Source of the DNA: JAJUJL01 sp041736465
Lineage (GTDB): Bacteria > Chloroflexota > Anaerolineae > Anaerolineales > UBA4823
Direction of reading: 5' to 3'
Assembly: GCA_041736465.1 (NCBI GenBank)
Contig: JBGSTO010000466.1
Location: 1-64,000 of the forward strand
DNA: 64,000 bases
In this document: piece by piece, positions 32,699-41,016 of the stretch
Layout of the letters: each line of letters begins with the position of its first letter
Numbering within the stretch: the stretch's first letter is position 1
Made by a program: the position numbers and the translations under genes
Notes under the pieces: generated by a model
Database searches by the model: none
The model's input: the letters and a program-made list of their open reading frames with translations, nothing else
What the model was told of the DNA's origin: nothing

Positions 32699-32752
32699 TG
32701 TCATCCTGAACGAAGTGAAGGATCTAGATCCTTCGCTCCGCTCAGGATGACA
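32699..32752. repeat. 54-bp palindromic dispersed repeat (HPERSEGS type)
   Basis: A near-perfect inverted repeat opens TGTCATCCTGA, closes TCAGGATGACA and is centred on GGATCTAGATCC. One strand translates to the HPERSEGS-type peptide often seen as a mis-annotated ORF in many bacterial genomes, so this is a known kind of dispersed palindromic repeat. It lies just upstream of the helical-protein gene and could fold into a long hairpin in the transcript. No second copy is visible in the window. Confidence 0.85.
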
Positions 32753-32818
32753 TCCTTGTGCGTGGCCCACTACGTGCGACCAGCTTTTTGCTAGACTCTG
32801 AAAGAACGGATTATACTG

Positions 32819-33778
32819 TTACGGACGTACGTGGATGTTGATCGCGCCCGCACCCTGGTCGATGTGTATGCGGATCGCTTCCGATGACGAGGCATAAGAC
32901 TCGGTTTCCCAGGTGCCATCGTCCTGCCGGCTGCCTCTGATCAGGCGCAGCTCAGGTCCGGGGTTGAACGCGCCGGCGCCGGAGTCCAGATCAAGTTGAA
33001 CAGCAGCGCCAGCCGGCAGCTCGATATCGATTGCCCCTGCGCCGCCGTCGATCTCAACCCTATAGTCACCTAGCGGCAGTGAGAGCTGCACAGCTCCTGC
33101 GCCCTGGTCGATCTCAATCCCGCTCAAGCTCAGCTCGCTCAGATCAAATTGGTTTCCCCCGACGCCGCCATCCAGAGACAAGTTATAAAGCAGTCCTGGA
33201 TGCAGAGCCACCGTCCAGGCAAGATCTTGCGGCCAATTTAGGCCAAAGTTCATACTCGGTCGTGTGCCGAGATTAATCTCTGCCCGGTTGCCCACGGTGC
33301 TGGAATCAAAATCGACCTCAGCATATGTCTTCAGGTCGGCAGTGAATGCCGATGAGCTCGAAGCAGGCAGGGCAGCGATGCTGTTCCTGCCAATATACCA
33401 GTCGATTTTTACATTTGCGCTTTGCAGGTCGTCGAGGGGTACATCGAGGTGTTCTTCAAGCAGCTCGACCGGCTGAAATACCTTGTTCACAACGGGCAGG
33501 TTTGGATTGAGCAGTAAAACAATCACACCTGCGACGGCGGTCACTGAAAGCAGGCCTGAGATAACCGATCCGATGGCTGAGCGCCGCCCAATGATGATAT
33601 CGATCCCGATCAAGATCAAGGCTACGGGCCACAATCGTGCGATCAACACCCAGCTTCCCGCTGAGATGAAGCCTAAATTTTGGAGCAGCAAGATGATCCC
33701 GAGTCCGATCAAGATCACCGGACCAACGACTGAAGGGTAAATCTTGCTGTTTCCGGTTGGAGAGTTGTCTATTGACAT
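32819..33778 (-). CDS. LiaI/LiaF-like membrane protein with toast-rack C-terminus
   Basis: A 319-residue protein. The N-terminus holds the LiaI-LiaF-like membrane domain: VVGPVILIGLGIILLLQNLG, then LWPVALILIGIDII, and a third helix near residue 80. From about residue 110 there is a repetitive beta domain with GAGA repeats (IDQGAGAVQLSLP, IDGGAGAIDIELP, LDSGAGAFN, IDQGAGAINIHV), the toast-rack fold. LiaF-type proteins regulate envelope-stress two-component systems, but no kinase is nearby. AGAGGT precedes the start. It resembles the lipoprotein at 34581. Confidence 0.85.
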   Translation of the reverse strand: MSIDNSPTGNSKIYPSVVGPVILIGLGIILLLQNLGFISAGSWVLIARLWPVALILIGIDIIIGRRSAIGSVISGLLSVTAVAGVIVLLLNPNLPVVNKVFQPVELLEEHLDVPLDDLQSANVKIDWYIGRNSIAALPASSSSAFTADLKTYAEVDFDSSTVGNRAEINLGTRPSMNFGLNWPQDLAWTVALHPGLLYNLSLDGGVGGNQFDLSELSLSGIEIDQGAGAVQLSLPLGDYRVEIDGGAGAIDIELPAGAAVQLDLDSGAGAFNPGPELRLIRGSRQDDGTWETESYASSSEAIRIHIDQGAGAINIHVRP

Positions 33779-33924
33779 AAATTGACCTCTTTAATTGCCC
33801 AGGCAGAAACACTCTTATTGTAAACCTGGGTTTGCGATGAGCGGGCTTACATATTATGATATACGAAGAAACCGGCCAATGTTCGCGTGATTTGAATATT
33901 TTGTTGAAACCCATAGGAGGGGAT

Positions 33925-34485
33925 ATGTCCAGCAAACCCGTTTTTCAACAATCTGCTTCTGGTTATCGATGGTTTCCATTCTTATTGGTGACCACGCTTG
34001 CAGTTATGGCAGCTATGAGCAGGGTGAGTGCTCCTCTAACTACTGCTCAGGCGCCATTTGGGATCATTTCTTATGAATTTTCCGGAACGATTGACCGGGC
34101 GAGGACGATTCTGGAATCCTGGTCTCATGCTGTGAAGCTGCGCGCCGCGTTTTCTCTGGGTCTGGATTATTTATTCATGCCGCTTTACGCGGCTACCATC
34201 GGCCTGGCATGCCGCTGGGCAAGCGAAGTGCTTTCCAGGCGGCGATGGCCGTTTGAATTTTTAGGCGGCTGGTTGGCAGGTGGGTTGTGGCTGGCTGCGG
34301 GCCTGGACGCGGTCGAAAATATCGCCCTGACTGCTTTGCTGTTCGGTGCTTTTGATCCGTTTTGGCCTATAACGGCCTACATCTGCGCAGCAGTCAAGTT
34401 CGGCCTGGTCTTCTTAGGGATGGTGTATGCGTTCCTGGGGTTGATTGTGCGGCTGGTGGTTAAGCCGCCGGCAGCAAAAAACTGA
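33925..34485 (+). CDS. Multi-pass membrane protein, unknown function
   Basis: A 186-residue protein with about four predicted membrane helices (WFPFLLVTTLAVMAAMS, YLFMPLYAATIGLAC, FLGGWLAGGLWLAAGLDAV and VKFGLVFLGMVYAFLGLIV). The ATG at 33925 is preceded by AGGAGGGG; an in-frame ATG at 33856 adds a non-conserved-looking extension. No catalytic motif or known family is recognised. The gene diverges from the LiaF-like gene, and the toast-rack lipoprotein follows about 95 bp downstream. Confidence 0.7.
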   Translation: MSSKPVFQQSASGYRWFPFLLVTTLAVMAAMSRVSAPLTTAQAPFGIISYEFSGTIDRARTILESWSHAVKLRAAFSLGLDYLFMPLYAATIGLACRWASEVLSRRRWPFEFLGGWLAGGLWLAAGLDAVENIALTALLFGAFDPFWPITAYICAAVKFGLVFLGMVYAFLGLIVRLVVKPPAAKN

Positions 34486-34526
34486 AATAGGTCCTTTGAT
34501 TTGATCGCCTGAGCAACGCGACCTGC

Positions 34527-34574
34527 ACTCCTTCCAGGCGTATATCCTTCTAGATACAATATTCTGGAAGGAGT
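34527..34574 (+). promoter_or_regulatory. 11-bp inverted repeat flanking a -10 box and masking the RBS
   Basis: ACTCCTTCCAG (34527-34537) is exactly complementary to CTGGAAGGAGT (34564-34574), which contains the ribosome site of the lipoprotein gene. A candidate -10 box, TACAAT (34555-34560), lies between the arms. If transcription starts further upstream, the RNA would hide the ribosome site; if it starts at this box, the repeat could be a DNA operator. Confidence 0.55.
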
Positions 34575-34580
34575 TTCAGC

Positions 34581-35447
34581 ATGTTATCTCGAAAAATGAT
34601 CCTCATACTCATGGTGATTGCTTTGGTCACAATGGCCTGCGGTATAACCTTCAATTTTCCGATGGAAGATGTGCGCACCATTCCGACTGTGGTTGAAGAT
34701 CTTATTGTTCCCCTACCTGAGAGTTCAGGCACGATGCAGCTGACCCTGGGATTCGGAGCTGGGGAGCTTTACCTGGCGCCAGGTGCAGAGCAAGCACTGG
34801 TGGAAGGTAAGGCGACCTATAACGTTGATGAATTGAAGCCAAAAGTGCGCATCGATGGCAGCAGCGTCCGAATCGAAACCGGAAACCTGGAAATCCAGGG
34901 TTTACCCAATTTCAGAAATCGCTACGAGCACAAATGGGATTTGAAACTGTTGGATACACCGCTGGATCTGGTGATCAACGCCGGAGCCTACAAGGGGAGT
35001 TTCGACCTGGGAGGTCTTTCCCTGGTATCGCTCCGGGTTACGGATGGCGCCGCGGATGTTGACTTAGATTTCTCGTCCCTAAACCGGGTGGTCATGGACT
35101 CCCTGCGCTATGAAACCGGGGCTTCATCGGTGCGGCTGAGTCGCTTGTCCAATGCGAATTTCGAGCGCCTGGACTTCAAAGGCGGTGCGGGAGATTATAC
35201 GCTGGATTTCTCGGGCGATTTACAGCGCGATGCCACGGTGACAATCGATACCGGCGTAAGCTCAGTAAAATTGATTGTGCCCGAAAATGTGAATGCGCGC
35301 CTGCTGTTCGATGGTGGGCTGTCCAATGTGGACCTGGGCGGGGCATGGGAACGTGATGGGAATGATTACGTGCTGCGCGGCGATGGCCCACGCCTGACCA
35401 TTAACGTCAACATGGGAGCCGGCAGCCTGGAACTGCGCAACCGCTAA
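34581..35447 (+). CDS. Toast-rack (DUF4097-like) lipoprotein
   Basis: A 288-residue lipoprotein: signal ILILMVIALVTMAC with the anchor cysteine near residue 20. A beta-rich body follows with repeated short strands and Gly-Ala turns (LGFGAGELYLAPG, FKGGAGDYTLDFSGD, VNMGAGSLELRNR). This is the same fold type as the C-terminal part of the LiaF-like protein encoded divergently, so the two may interact or bind similar ligands at the outer face. GGAAGGAG precedes the ATG. No enzymatic residues are seen. A terminator follows. Confidence 0.82.
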   Translation: MLSRKMILILMVIALVTMACGITFNFPMEDVRTIPTVVEDLIVPLPESSGTMQLTLGFGAGELYLAPGAEQALVEGKATYNVDELKPKVRIDGSSVRIETGNLEIQGLPNFRNRYEHKWDLKLLDTPLDLVINAGAYKGSFDLGGLSLVSLRVTDGAADVDLDFSSLNRVVMDSLRYETGASSVRLSRLSNANFERLDFKGGAGDYTLDFSGDLQRDATVTIDTGVSSVKLIVPENVNARLLFDGGLSNVDLGGAWERDGNDYVLRGDGPRLTINVNMGAGSLELRNR

Positions 35448-35474
35448 TCTGTAAAATACAGCCTGATAACAATT

Positions 35475-35500
35475 CAGCGCCCCAGATACCTGGGGCGCTG
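35475..35500. terminator. Bidirectional hairpin terminator
   Basis: A perfect 11-bp stem, CAGCGCCCCAG with CTGGGGCGCTG and loop ATAC, lies between the convergent lipoprotein and ferredoxin genes. The flanks are T/A-rich but lack a clean T-run. Confidence 0.7.
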
Positions 35501-35525
35501 ATATTATTCTTTTGAATCGGGTCGA

Positions 35526-35924
35526 TTACTCCAGTGCTGAGTACCCAGGCCCCTTAGTGAAATAATCGTAATTGGGTTGGATGTCGGCTGTCAAATCTAC
35601 AACCTCGCCGGATTCGAGAGCGCGTACGCTATCCAACACGACTTTCTCGCCATGATGGTTGGTGCCTTCAAAGTGACCGGTGAGTCCAACCAGGCTGATG
35701 AATTCACCGCCCTTAGCGTCGTAGGCGGAGGGCACTTCATCTTCAGGGAAGATGGCCTCATAGGGGCACTCGGGGATGCAGGCGCCGCAGTCGATGCAGG
35801 TGTCGGGGTCAATATAATACCACGGCCATTCTTCCTGTGGCTTCCCAGGCACGATGCATTCCACGGGGCATACATCAACACAGCCCGAGTCGCGCAGACA
35901 CAAGCTCGTGATGATATGGGTCAT
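35526..35924 (-). CDS. 4Fe-4S ferredoxin with C-terminal extension
   Basis: A 132-residue ferredoxin with two clusters of cysteines: CVDVCPVECIVPG near residue 15 and CIDCGACIPECPYEAIFP near residue 43. The pattern fits a 7Fe or 2[4Fe-4S] FdxA-like protein, with a 65-residue C-terminal extension of unknown role. GGAGGTAAG precedes the start, and a TACAAT box lies about 55 bases upstream. It is divergent from sodN. It could serve as a low-potential electron carrier; the partner is unknown. Confidence 0.88.
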   Translation of the reverse strand: MTHIITSLCLRDSGCVDVCPVECIVPGKPQEEWPWYYIDPDTCIDCGACIPECPYEAIFPEDEVPSAYDAKGGEFISLVGLTGHFEGTNHHGEKVVLDSVRALESGEVVDLTADIQPNYDYFTKGPGYSALE

Positions 35925-36039
35925 AGTTTCTTACCTCCGTGTTCTCTAGAAAGGTATTTGTGGATTGCTTACATTGTACCTCAAAATACTAAATGACGCG
36001 CTTCCCGGTTGATATTTTTCAGCACAATTCATTCTCTCC

Positions 36040-36068
36040 TTGACAAGTCATCGTTTTCTCAGTATGAT
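36040..36068 (+). promoter_or_regulatory. Sigma70 promoter of sodN
   Basis: TTGACA at 36040-36045 and TATGAT at 36063-36068 are separated by exactly 17 bp. Transcription should start near 36075, giving a leader of about 90 bases before sodN. Confidence 0.85.
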
Positions 36069-36091
36069 CTTAGCGCGTTATACAATATCTT

Positions 36092-36110
36092 GACAGAGCT
36101 TGTATCTGTC
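36092..36110 (+). promoter_or_regulatory. Inverted repeat in the sodN leader
   Basis: GACAGAGCTTGTATCTGTC has perfect 6-base arms and a 7-base centre, just after the expected transcription start. It could be an operator or a small hairpin. It does not match the Nur or Fur consensus I know. Confidence 0.4.
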
Positions 36111-36165
36111 GGCGTCGTCGCAACCGCTCACTTTACCCACATATTTATCAACACAGGAGGATATG

Positions 36166-36666
36166 ATGTTCTATAGACTTTTGGAAGCTTTGGATCATTC
36201 GTTTCAATTCGAGCGCGCCCAGGCTCACTGTGACATTCCCTGTGGGATCTACGATCCCAGCGGAGCACAGATTGCAGCCCTGACCGTGGTGCGCATGATG
36301 GACCTGATGGCAGACCTGGAAGGCAAGGGCGGCGAGAAAAATGCAGCCTATCTCAACAGCATGGCGCGTTATATTGTGATCAAAGAAGAGCACGCGGAGA
36401 AGGTAAAGGCAGAAATCCGCGTCATCTGGGGCGATTACATCAAAGCCCAGCACGTCGAGCAGTTCCCGCAGGTGCACCAGGTCGTTCATAAAATTATGCA
36501 GCTTGGCTCAAAATCCCGGCAGACGGCTGATCGCGAGAGCGGTGTTGCCCTTGTCGAGGCAGTCAATGAATTTGCCGAGATCTTCTGGGCCACGAAAGGC
36601 AACAAAACCAAGCGCGCCAAAGCGCCGTACGCACCGGCGCTCGAGCTGGTTTACCCCGATCTCTAA
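36166..36666 (+). CDS. sodN: Nickel-containing superoxide dismutase precursor
   Basis: A 166-residue precursor. After a 20-residue leader ending AQA comes HCDIPCGIYDP, the nickel hook (His1, Cys2, Cys6 of the mature enzyme), which identifies NiSOD without doubt. The remaining four-helix region (LTVVRMMDLMADLEGKGGEK onward) matches the Streptomyces-type fold. It converts superoxide to peroxide and oxygen, usually as a cytoplasmic hexamer. I take the second of two adjacent ATGs (36166) because AGGAGG is 5 bases away; 36163 is too close. The maturation protease starts directly after the stop. Confidence 0.97.
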   Translation: MFYRLLEALDHSFQFERAQAHCDIPCGIYDPSGAQIAALTVVRMMDLMADLEGKGGEKNAAYLNSMARYIVIKEEHAEKVKAEIRVIWGDYIKAQHVEQFPQVHQVVHKIMQLGSKSRQTADRESGVALVEAVNEFAEIFWATKGNKTKRAKAPYAPALELVYPDL

Positions 36667-36981
36667 ATGATCCAGATCATACGGGTGACAGGCAGCAGCC
36701 TGTCACCCGATTATCAAGAAGGGGATTTTGTCGTTATCGTCAAAATTCCCTTCTTGCTGCATCTTAAGCGCATCAAGCCGGGAGACGTGGTGGTTTTTAA
36801 CCATCCCGATTATGGGGTCATGATGAAGCGTGTCCAGCGCATCTCTGCGGCTGACGGCGAGATATTTGTCCTGGGTACACATCCTTCCAGCGTGGACAGC
36901 CGCCAATTCGGGCCAATCCGGCAAACTGATCTGATCGGCAAGGTCATCTGGCATATCCCGAGAAAGCAAGCGGCTGCGTAG
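36667..36981 (+). CDS. sodX: NiSOD maturation protease (S26-like)
   Basis: A 104-residue soluble member of the signal-peptidase-like family. The serine is in VTGSSLSPDYQEGDFVV and the lysine in VMMKRVQRI, matching the Ser-Lys dyad; a conserved DSRQFGPI motif follows. Its ATG abuts the sodN stop (TAAATG), so the two are coupled. It should remove the 20-residue SodN leader before His1. Unlike true leader peptidases it lacks a membrane anchor. Confidence 0.93.
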   Translation: MIQIIRVTGSSLSPDYQEGDFVVIVKIPFLLHLKRIKPGDVVVFNHPDYGVMMKRVQRISAADGEIFVLGTHPSSVDSRQFGPIRQTDLIGKVIWHIPRKQAAA

Positions 36982-36982
36982 C

Positions 36983-37927
36983 ATGACGGGTGAGGAAAAC
37001 AAACCGTTTGCACCTCCACTGCTGATCCTTGGGATCGGCATTCTGGCAGTCTCTACTGCCTCCATCCTCATTCGTTACGCTCAAAATGAAGTGCCTTCGC
37101 TGGTAATTGCCGCATACCGGCTTACCCTCGCCAGCCTATTGCTGGCGCCCGCGGCGATCTGGCGGCACCGGAAAGAAATCGCTGCGCTGCAGCGGCGAGA
37201 TATAGCCCTGGCGCTGTTCTCGGGTTTTTTCCTGGCGCTGCATTTTGCCACCTGGATTACGTCTTTGGAATTCACCACGGTTGCCAGCTCGGTCGTGCTG
37301 GTAACAACCACACCCTTGTGGGTAGCTGTGTTTGCGCCGGTACTGCTTCGAGAACGGCTCTCGAAAGTGGTTGTGGTTGGGATGGGGATGGCGCTGCTGG
37401 GCGGCATCCTGGTAAGCCTCAGTGATGCCTGCAGCTGGAGCATCTCGGGTTTTAACTGCGCAGAGAGCGCTACAATCCTGCGCGGCAGAGCAGCCTGGGG
37501 CAATTTCTTGGCAGTTTCTGGGGCTGTCATGGCGGCTGCCTACGTCATGATCGGGCGGGTACTGCGTCCCAAGCTGACGCTGATCCCCTATATCTTTTTG
37601 GTTTATGGCATGGCTGCAGTTGTTTTGATTGTCATAATGCTTGCAGCCCGATTGCCTGTTTTTGGTTACTCGCCCCAGGCGTATCTATGGCTGGCACTGC
37701 TGGCACTGCTGCCCCAGCTGCTGGGTCATTCTTCGTTCAACTGGGCGTTACGTTATCTGTCTGCTGCATATGTGTCGATTACGCTGCTCGGCGAGCCGCT
37801 TGGAACGATCATCCTGGCATATTTTTTACTTCAGGAGAGACCGTCGTTAATGAAATTATTCGGTGCTATACTTATCCTATTCGGAATCTACACTGCCTCA
37901 CGGAGCGAGCGCACACCGGCCGGGTAG
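36983..37927 (+). CDS. EamA/DMT-family transporter
   Basis: A 314-residue membrane protein with ten predicted helices in two EamA halves: the first begins GIGILAVSTASILIRYAQNEVPSLVIAAYR, and the second has AYVSITLLGEPLGTIILAYF. The ATG lies one base after the sodX stop, so it belongs to the sodN operon. The substrate is unknown. DMT proteins export metabolites or metals, and nickel handling is only a speculation from context. Confidence 0.88.
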   Translation: MTGEENKPFAPPLLILGIGILAVSTASILIRYAQNEVPSLVIAAYRLTLASLLLAPAAIWRHRKEIAALQRRDIALALFSGFFLALHFATWITSLEFTTVASSVVLVTTTPLWVAVFAPVLLRERLSKVVVVGMGMALLGGILVSLSDACSWSISGFNCAESATILRGRAAWGNFLAVSGAVMAAAYVMIGRVLRPKLTLIPYIFLVYGMAAVVLIVIMLAARLPVFGYSPQAYLWLALLALLPQLLGHSSFNWALRYLSAAYVSITLLGEPLGTIILAYFLLQERPSLMKLFGAILILFGIYTASRSERTPAG

Positions 37928-37977
37928 AGGTGGGGCAGGTTGGGCAGGATTTGGAATTTGCAGCAGTTGGCGGTAGC

Positions 37978-40221
37978 ATGACGAAGACGAAGAGCCAACG
38001 CTCCCTGGATGCTGAAGCCAACACGGGTGATTCAAGGTCAGGCCCGGAAGCGATCACGCCAGTGGCAGTAGCCGCGCGCCTGCAGCGCTTTGGGCGTGAT
38101 CTGTCTGGTGTGGGTTTGCTGGCGCTGGCATTAATGACCCTGATGGCGCTGGCTCTGCCTGAATTGGCGACCGGCTTTCTGCTTCGCTGGTGGGGAAAAC
38201 TGCTGTGGCTTTGGCTGGGTTGGGGGAGTTTATGGACGGTAATTGCCTTTGGAGTAGCGGGTCTCCTGATCATCCAACGCAGCGATGATCGTCGACCGGT
38301 GCGTTGGGGGCGGGTCTACGCGCTGGAGTTGGCGGCTTTATCCAGCCTGGGGCTGCTTTCCTTGCTCGGTGGGCATTCTTTAGAACGGGCAGACCTTGGA
38401 TACGACGGGGGCCGGGCGGGATGGGGGCTTGTCGAAGTATTCAATTTGTTCTTATCCCCCCTGGGATCTGCCGGCGATTTCATCCTAATTATTCTGTTTT
38501 CCCTGCTTACCCTGTTTGGCCTGACCCTGGGTTTGGCACTGGAAAAGCGCATGATCCGCTGGTTAGAAAAGCTGGCGCAAGCGCCGCTTTCAGAGCCTGG
38601 ACATCAGGAGCTGCCTGCAGGGGTGAGCGTTGCACCGATATTGAGCAGCGATGGGGCCAATTCGCTGGCAGCAACCCGTAAGCGAAAGACCACGCTGCCA
38701 CAGCAATACCGCAAGAATTTTCGCGTCGAGCAGCGCGAAGATAGCGGCGAGCGCACGGTTCCCCAGCGAGACGAACGCTTGCCGCCTTTGGATTTGCTTT
38801 CTAATGAGCCGCCTTTCCGGGCAGATGAGCGCAATATCAACCTGACCGCAGGATTAATTGAGAAAACCCTGGCTGAATTTGGGATTCCTGCTCGGGTAGT
38901 AGGTTTTCGGGTCGGGCCAACAGTCACGCAGTTTGCGGTCGAGCCTGGTTTCGTCGAGCGACCGGGCAATGAAGGCGACGCCGCACGCCAGAAGGTGCGT
39001 GTTGCACAGGTTTCCGCTTTATCCCGCGACCTGGCATTGGCGCTTTCGGCAGAAAGGCTGCGTATTCAGGCGCCGGTTCCTGGGCGCCCCTATATCGGTA
39101 TCGAAGTTCCCAATTCACACTCTGCTGTTGTACGGCTTAAGCCGATTCTCGAATCGGATGCGTTTTATAACTTGAATTCGCCGCTAGCAATTGCATTAGG
39201 TAGAGATGTTTCGGGCCAGCCCGTAGTGGCTGATCTGGGGCGCATGCCGCACATGCTGATTGCAGGAACGACCGGCTCGGGAAAATCCGTGTGCATCGCA
39301 GCAATCACCAACTGCCTGGTAATGAACAATATGCCCGAGGATCTCCGGTTGATCATGATCGACCCCAAGATGGTGGAGCTGGTGCGCTTTAACGGATTGC
39401 CGCACCTGTACGGCAGGGTCGAGACCGACCTGCAGCGTATCCTGGGCGTGCTGCACTGGACGGTGGTAGAGATGGACCGGCGCTATAAGCTGCTGGAGTC
39501 ATCCAAAGCCCGCAATCTGGACAGCTACAACCGCAAGGCGCGCCGGCGAAAAGACATCGAACCGCTGCCCAGAATCGTTGTATTTATCGATGAGCTGGCT
39601 GATCTGATGATGTCTGCTCCTGAGGAAACCGAGCCAACGCTGGTGCGGCTTGCACAAATGGCGCGCGCCACCGGTATCCACCTGGTCGTGGCGACCCAGC
39701 GTCCCAGCACTGACGTGGTCACCGGCTTGATTAAGGCCAATTTTCCAGCGCGCATCTCGTTTGCCGTGGCATCCTCGGTTGACTCAAGGGTGATCCTGGA
39801 TATGACGGGCGCGGAATCGCTCTTGGGACGCGGCGATATGCTGTTTGTGCCGCCTGATGCGCAGGCGCCATTGCGGTCTCAAGGAGTCATGGTGAGCGAC
39901 CAGGAGGTTGAGCGAGTGATCACCTTCTGGCAAAAATCATACCCTGAAAGCCTTGACGAACAACCTCCCTGGGAAAAGCTGCTCCAAGAAGAATCCATCC
40001 TGGCAGATCGCGACGACCTGGTGAAGAAGGCCATCGCCATCGTGCGTGAAACCCAGCGCGCCAGCGCTTCTATGCTGCAGCGCCGCCTGCGGATCGGGTA
40101 CCCGCGTGCAGCCCGCCTGATCGACGAATTGGAAGCCCTGGGTGTCATTGGGCCATCACAAGGGGGAGGGCGTGAGCGAGAAGTGATTATCGGCTCAGAG
40201 GATGATCTGCCTGAGATTTAG
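37978..40221 (+). CDS. ftsK: FtsK/SpoIIIE-type DNA translocase
   Basis: A 747-residue translocase. The N-terminal membrane anchor has about four helices (residues 35-200), followed by a short charged linker. The motor has Walker A AGTTGSGKSV near residue 430 and Walker B IVVFIDELADLMM. The C-terminal winged-helix gamma domain (KAIAIVRETQRASASMLQRRLRIGYPRAARLIDELEALG) reads KOPS-like sites. It pumps chromosome ends through the division septum. The ATG at 37978 has a weak ribosome site; an in-frame GTG near 37930 is possible. It follows EamA by 50 bp. Confidence 0.94.
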   Translation: MTKTKSQRSLDAEANTGDSRSGPEAITPVAVAARLQRFGRDLSGVGLLALALMTLMALALPELATGFLLRWWGKLLWLWLGWGSLWTVIAFGVAGLLIIQRSDDRRPVRWGRVYALELAALSSLGLLSLLGGHSLERADLGYDGGRAGWGLVEVFNLFLSPLGSAGDFILIILFSLLTLFGLTLGLALEKRMIRWLEKLAQAPLSEPGHQELPAGVSVAPILSSDGANSLAATRKRKTTLPQQYRKNFRVEQREDSGERTVPQRDERLPPLDLLSNEPPFRADERNINLTAGLIEKTLAEFGIPARVVGFRVGPTVTQFAVEPGFVERPGNEGDAARQKVRVAQVSALSRDLALALSAERLRIQAPVPGRPYIGIEVPNSHSAVVRLKPILESDAFYNLNSPLAIALGRDVSGQPVVADLGRMPHMLIAGTTGSGKSVCIAAITNCLVMNNMPEDLRLIMIDPKMVELVRFNGLPHLYGRVETDLQRILGVLHWTVVEMDRRYKLLESSKARNLDSYNRKARRRKDIEPLPRIVVFIDELADLMMSAPEETEPTLVRLAQMARATGIHLVVATQRPSTDVVTGLIKANFPARISFAVASSVDSRVILDMTGAESLLGRGDMLFVPPDAQAPLRSQGVMVSDQEVERVITFWQKSYPESLDEQPPWEKLLQEESILADRDDLVKKAIAIVRETQRASASMLQRRLRIGYPRAARLIDELEALGVIGPSQGGGREREVIIGSEDDLPEI

Positions 40222-40342
40222 GAAATACTCATTCGGACAGCTTGACAGTCATGCCGGGTTGAATTAGCATTTACCTGGCGTGAAGCAGCACATTTGCCTT
40301 GCCTGTACGCCACCAGCCGAAAATTGAAAGGCGGATTAGATT

Positions 40343-40957
40343 TTGACAGAGCGCGTCGTGGAAAGTAAGAATCCATTTAATTTAACCGATTACCTGCGCC
40401 GCCAGTTCAAAGGACTGCTCGACCCGATCGCCGCGTTTTTAAACCATCTGGGCCTGATGCCCAACACAGTCACCATCCTGGGTTTGGTCGGAAATACGAT
40501 AGGGGCTGTGCTCCTGGCTTTAGGTTATATGACACCCGGAGGCATCTTGATCCTTTTGATGGGTCCTGTGGATGCCCTGGATGGCGCAATGGCGCGGCTG
40601 CGCGGTGAGGCAACCGAATTTGGCGCCTTCGTCGACTCGATCACCGATCGCTACTCTGAGCTGGTCATCTTTGGAGGGTTATTGTTTTATTACCTCCAGC
40701 AGGGTGACACGCTGTATGCCATGCTGGCTTATCTAAGCGCTGCCGGGTCGGTATTGGTTTCTTATGCCAGAGCGCGCGCTCAATCTTTGGGGCACGAGAC
40801 AAAAGTCGGCTTGCTGACTCGCATGGAGCGCTATCTGATCCTGTCGCCCGCCCTGGTGTTCAACCTGCCCAAAGTGGCATTGTGGGTACTCGCAATTTTT
40901 GCAAACCTGACAGCACTGCAGCGTATCTGGGATGTAAGACAAAAAGCACGGCGATAA
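40343..40957 (+). CDS. CDP-alcohol phosphatidyltransferase
   Basis: A 204-residue membrane enzyme with the full family motif D..DG..AR........G...D...D (seen in VDALDGAMARLRGEATEFGA and the following FVDSITDR) and a GLMPNTVTILG opening. It transfers a phosphatidyl group from CDP-diacylglycerol to an alcohol, releasing CMP. The acceptor (glycerol-phosphate, inositol-phosphate or other) is not decided by sequence alone. The start is a TTG behind AAAGGCGGA. lgt follows 59 bp later, so both belong to membrane-lipid use. Confidence 0.9.
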   Translation: MTERVVESKNPFNLTDYLRRQFKGLLDPIAAFLNHLGLMPNTVTILGLVGNTIGAVLLALGYMTPGGILILLMGPVDALDGAMARLRGEATEFGAFVDSITDRYSELVIFGGLLFYYLQQGDTLYAMLAYLSAAGSVLVSYARARAQSLGHETKVGLLTRMERYLILSPALVFNLPKVALWVLAIFANLTALQRIWDVRQKARR

Positions 40958-41016
40958 CCGGATTGATAATGTAGTTCAGATACGTCAAGTTCCATGATCG
41001 GGAGGAGCGTTCGAGA

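Noticed and set aside
32678..32770. N-terminal extension of the helical protein containing HPERSEGS
   Set aside because: This is a translated palindromic repeat; the ATG at 32677 with AGGAG is the real start.
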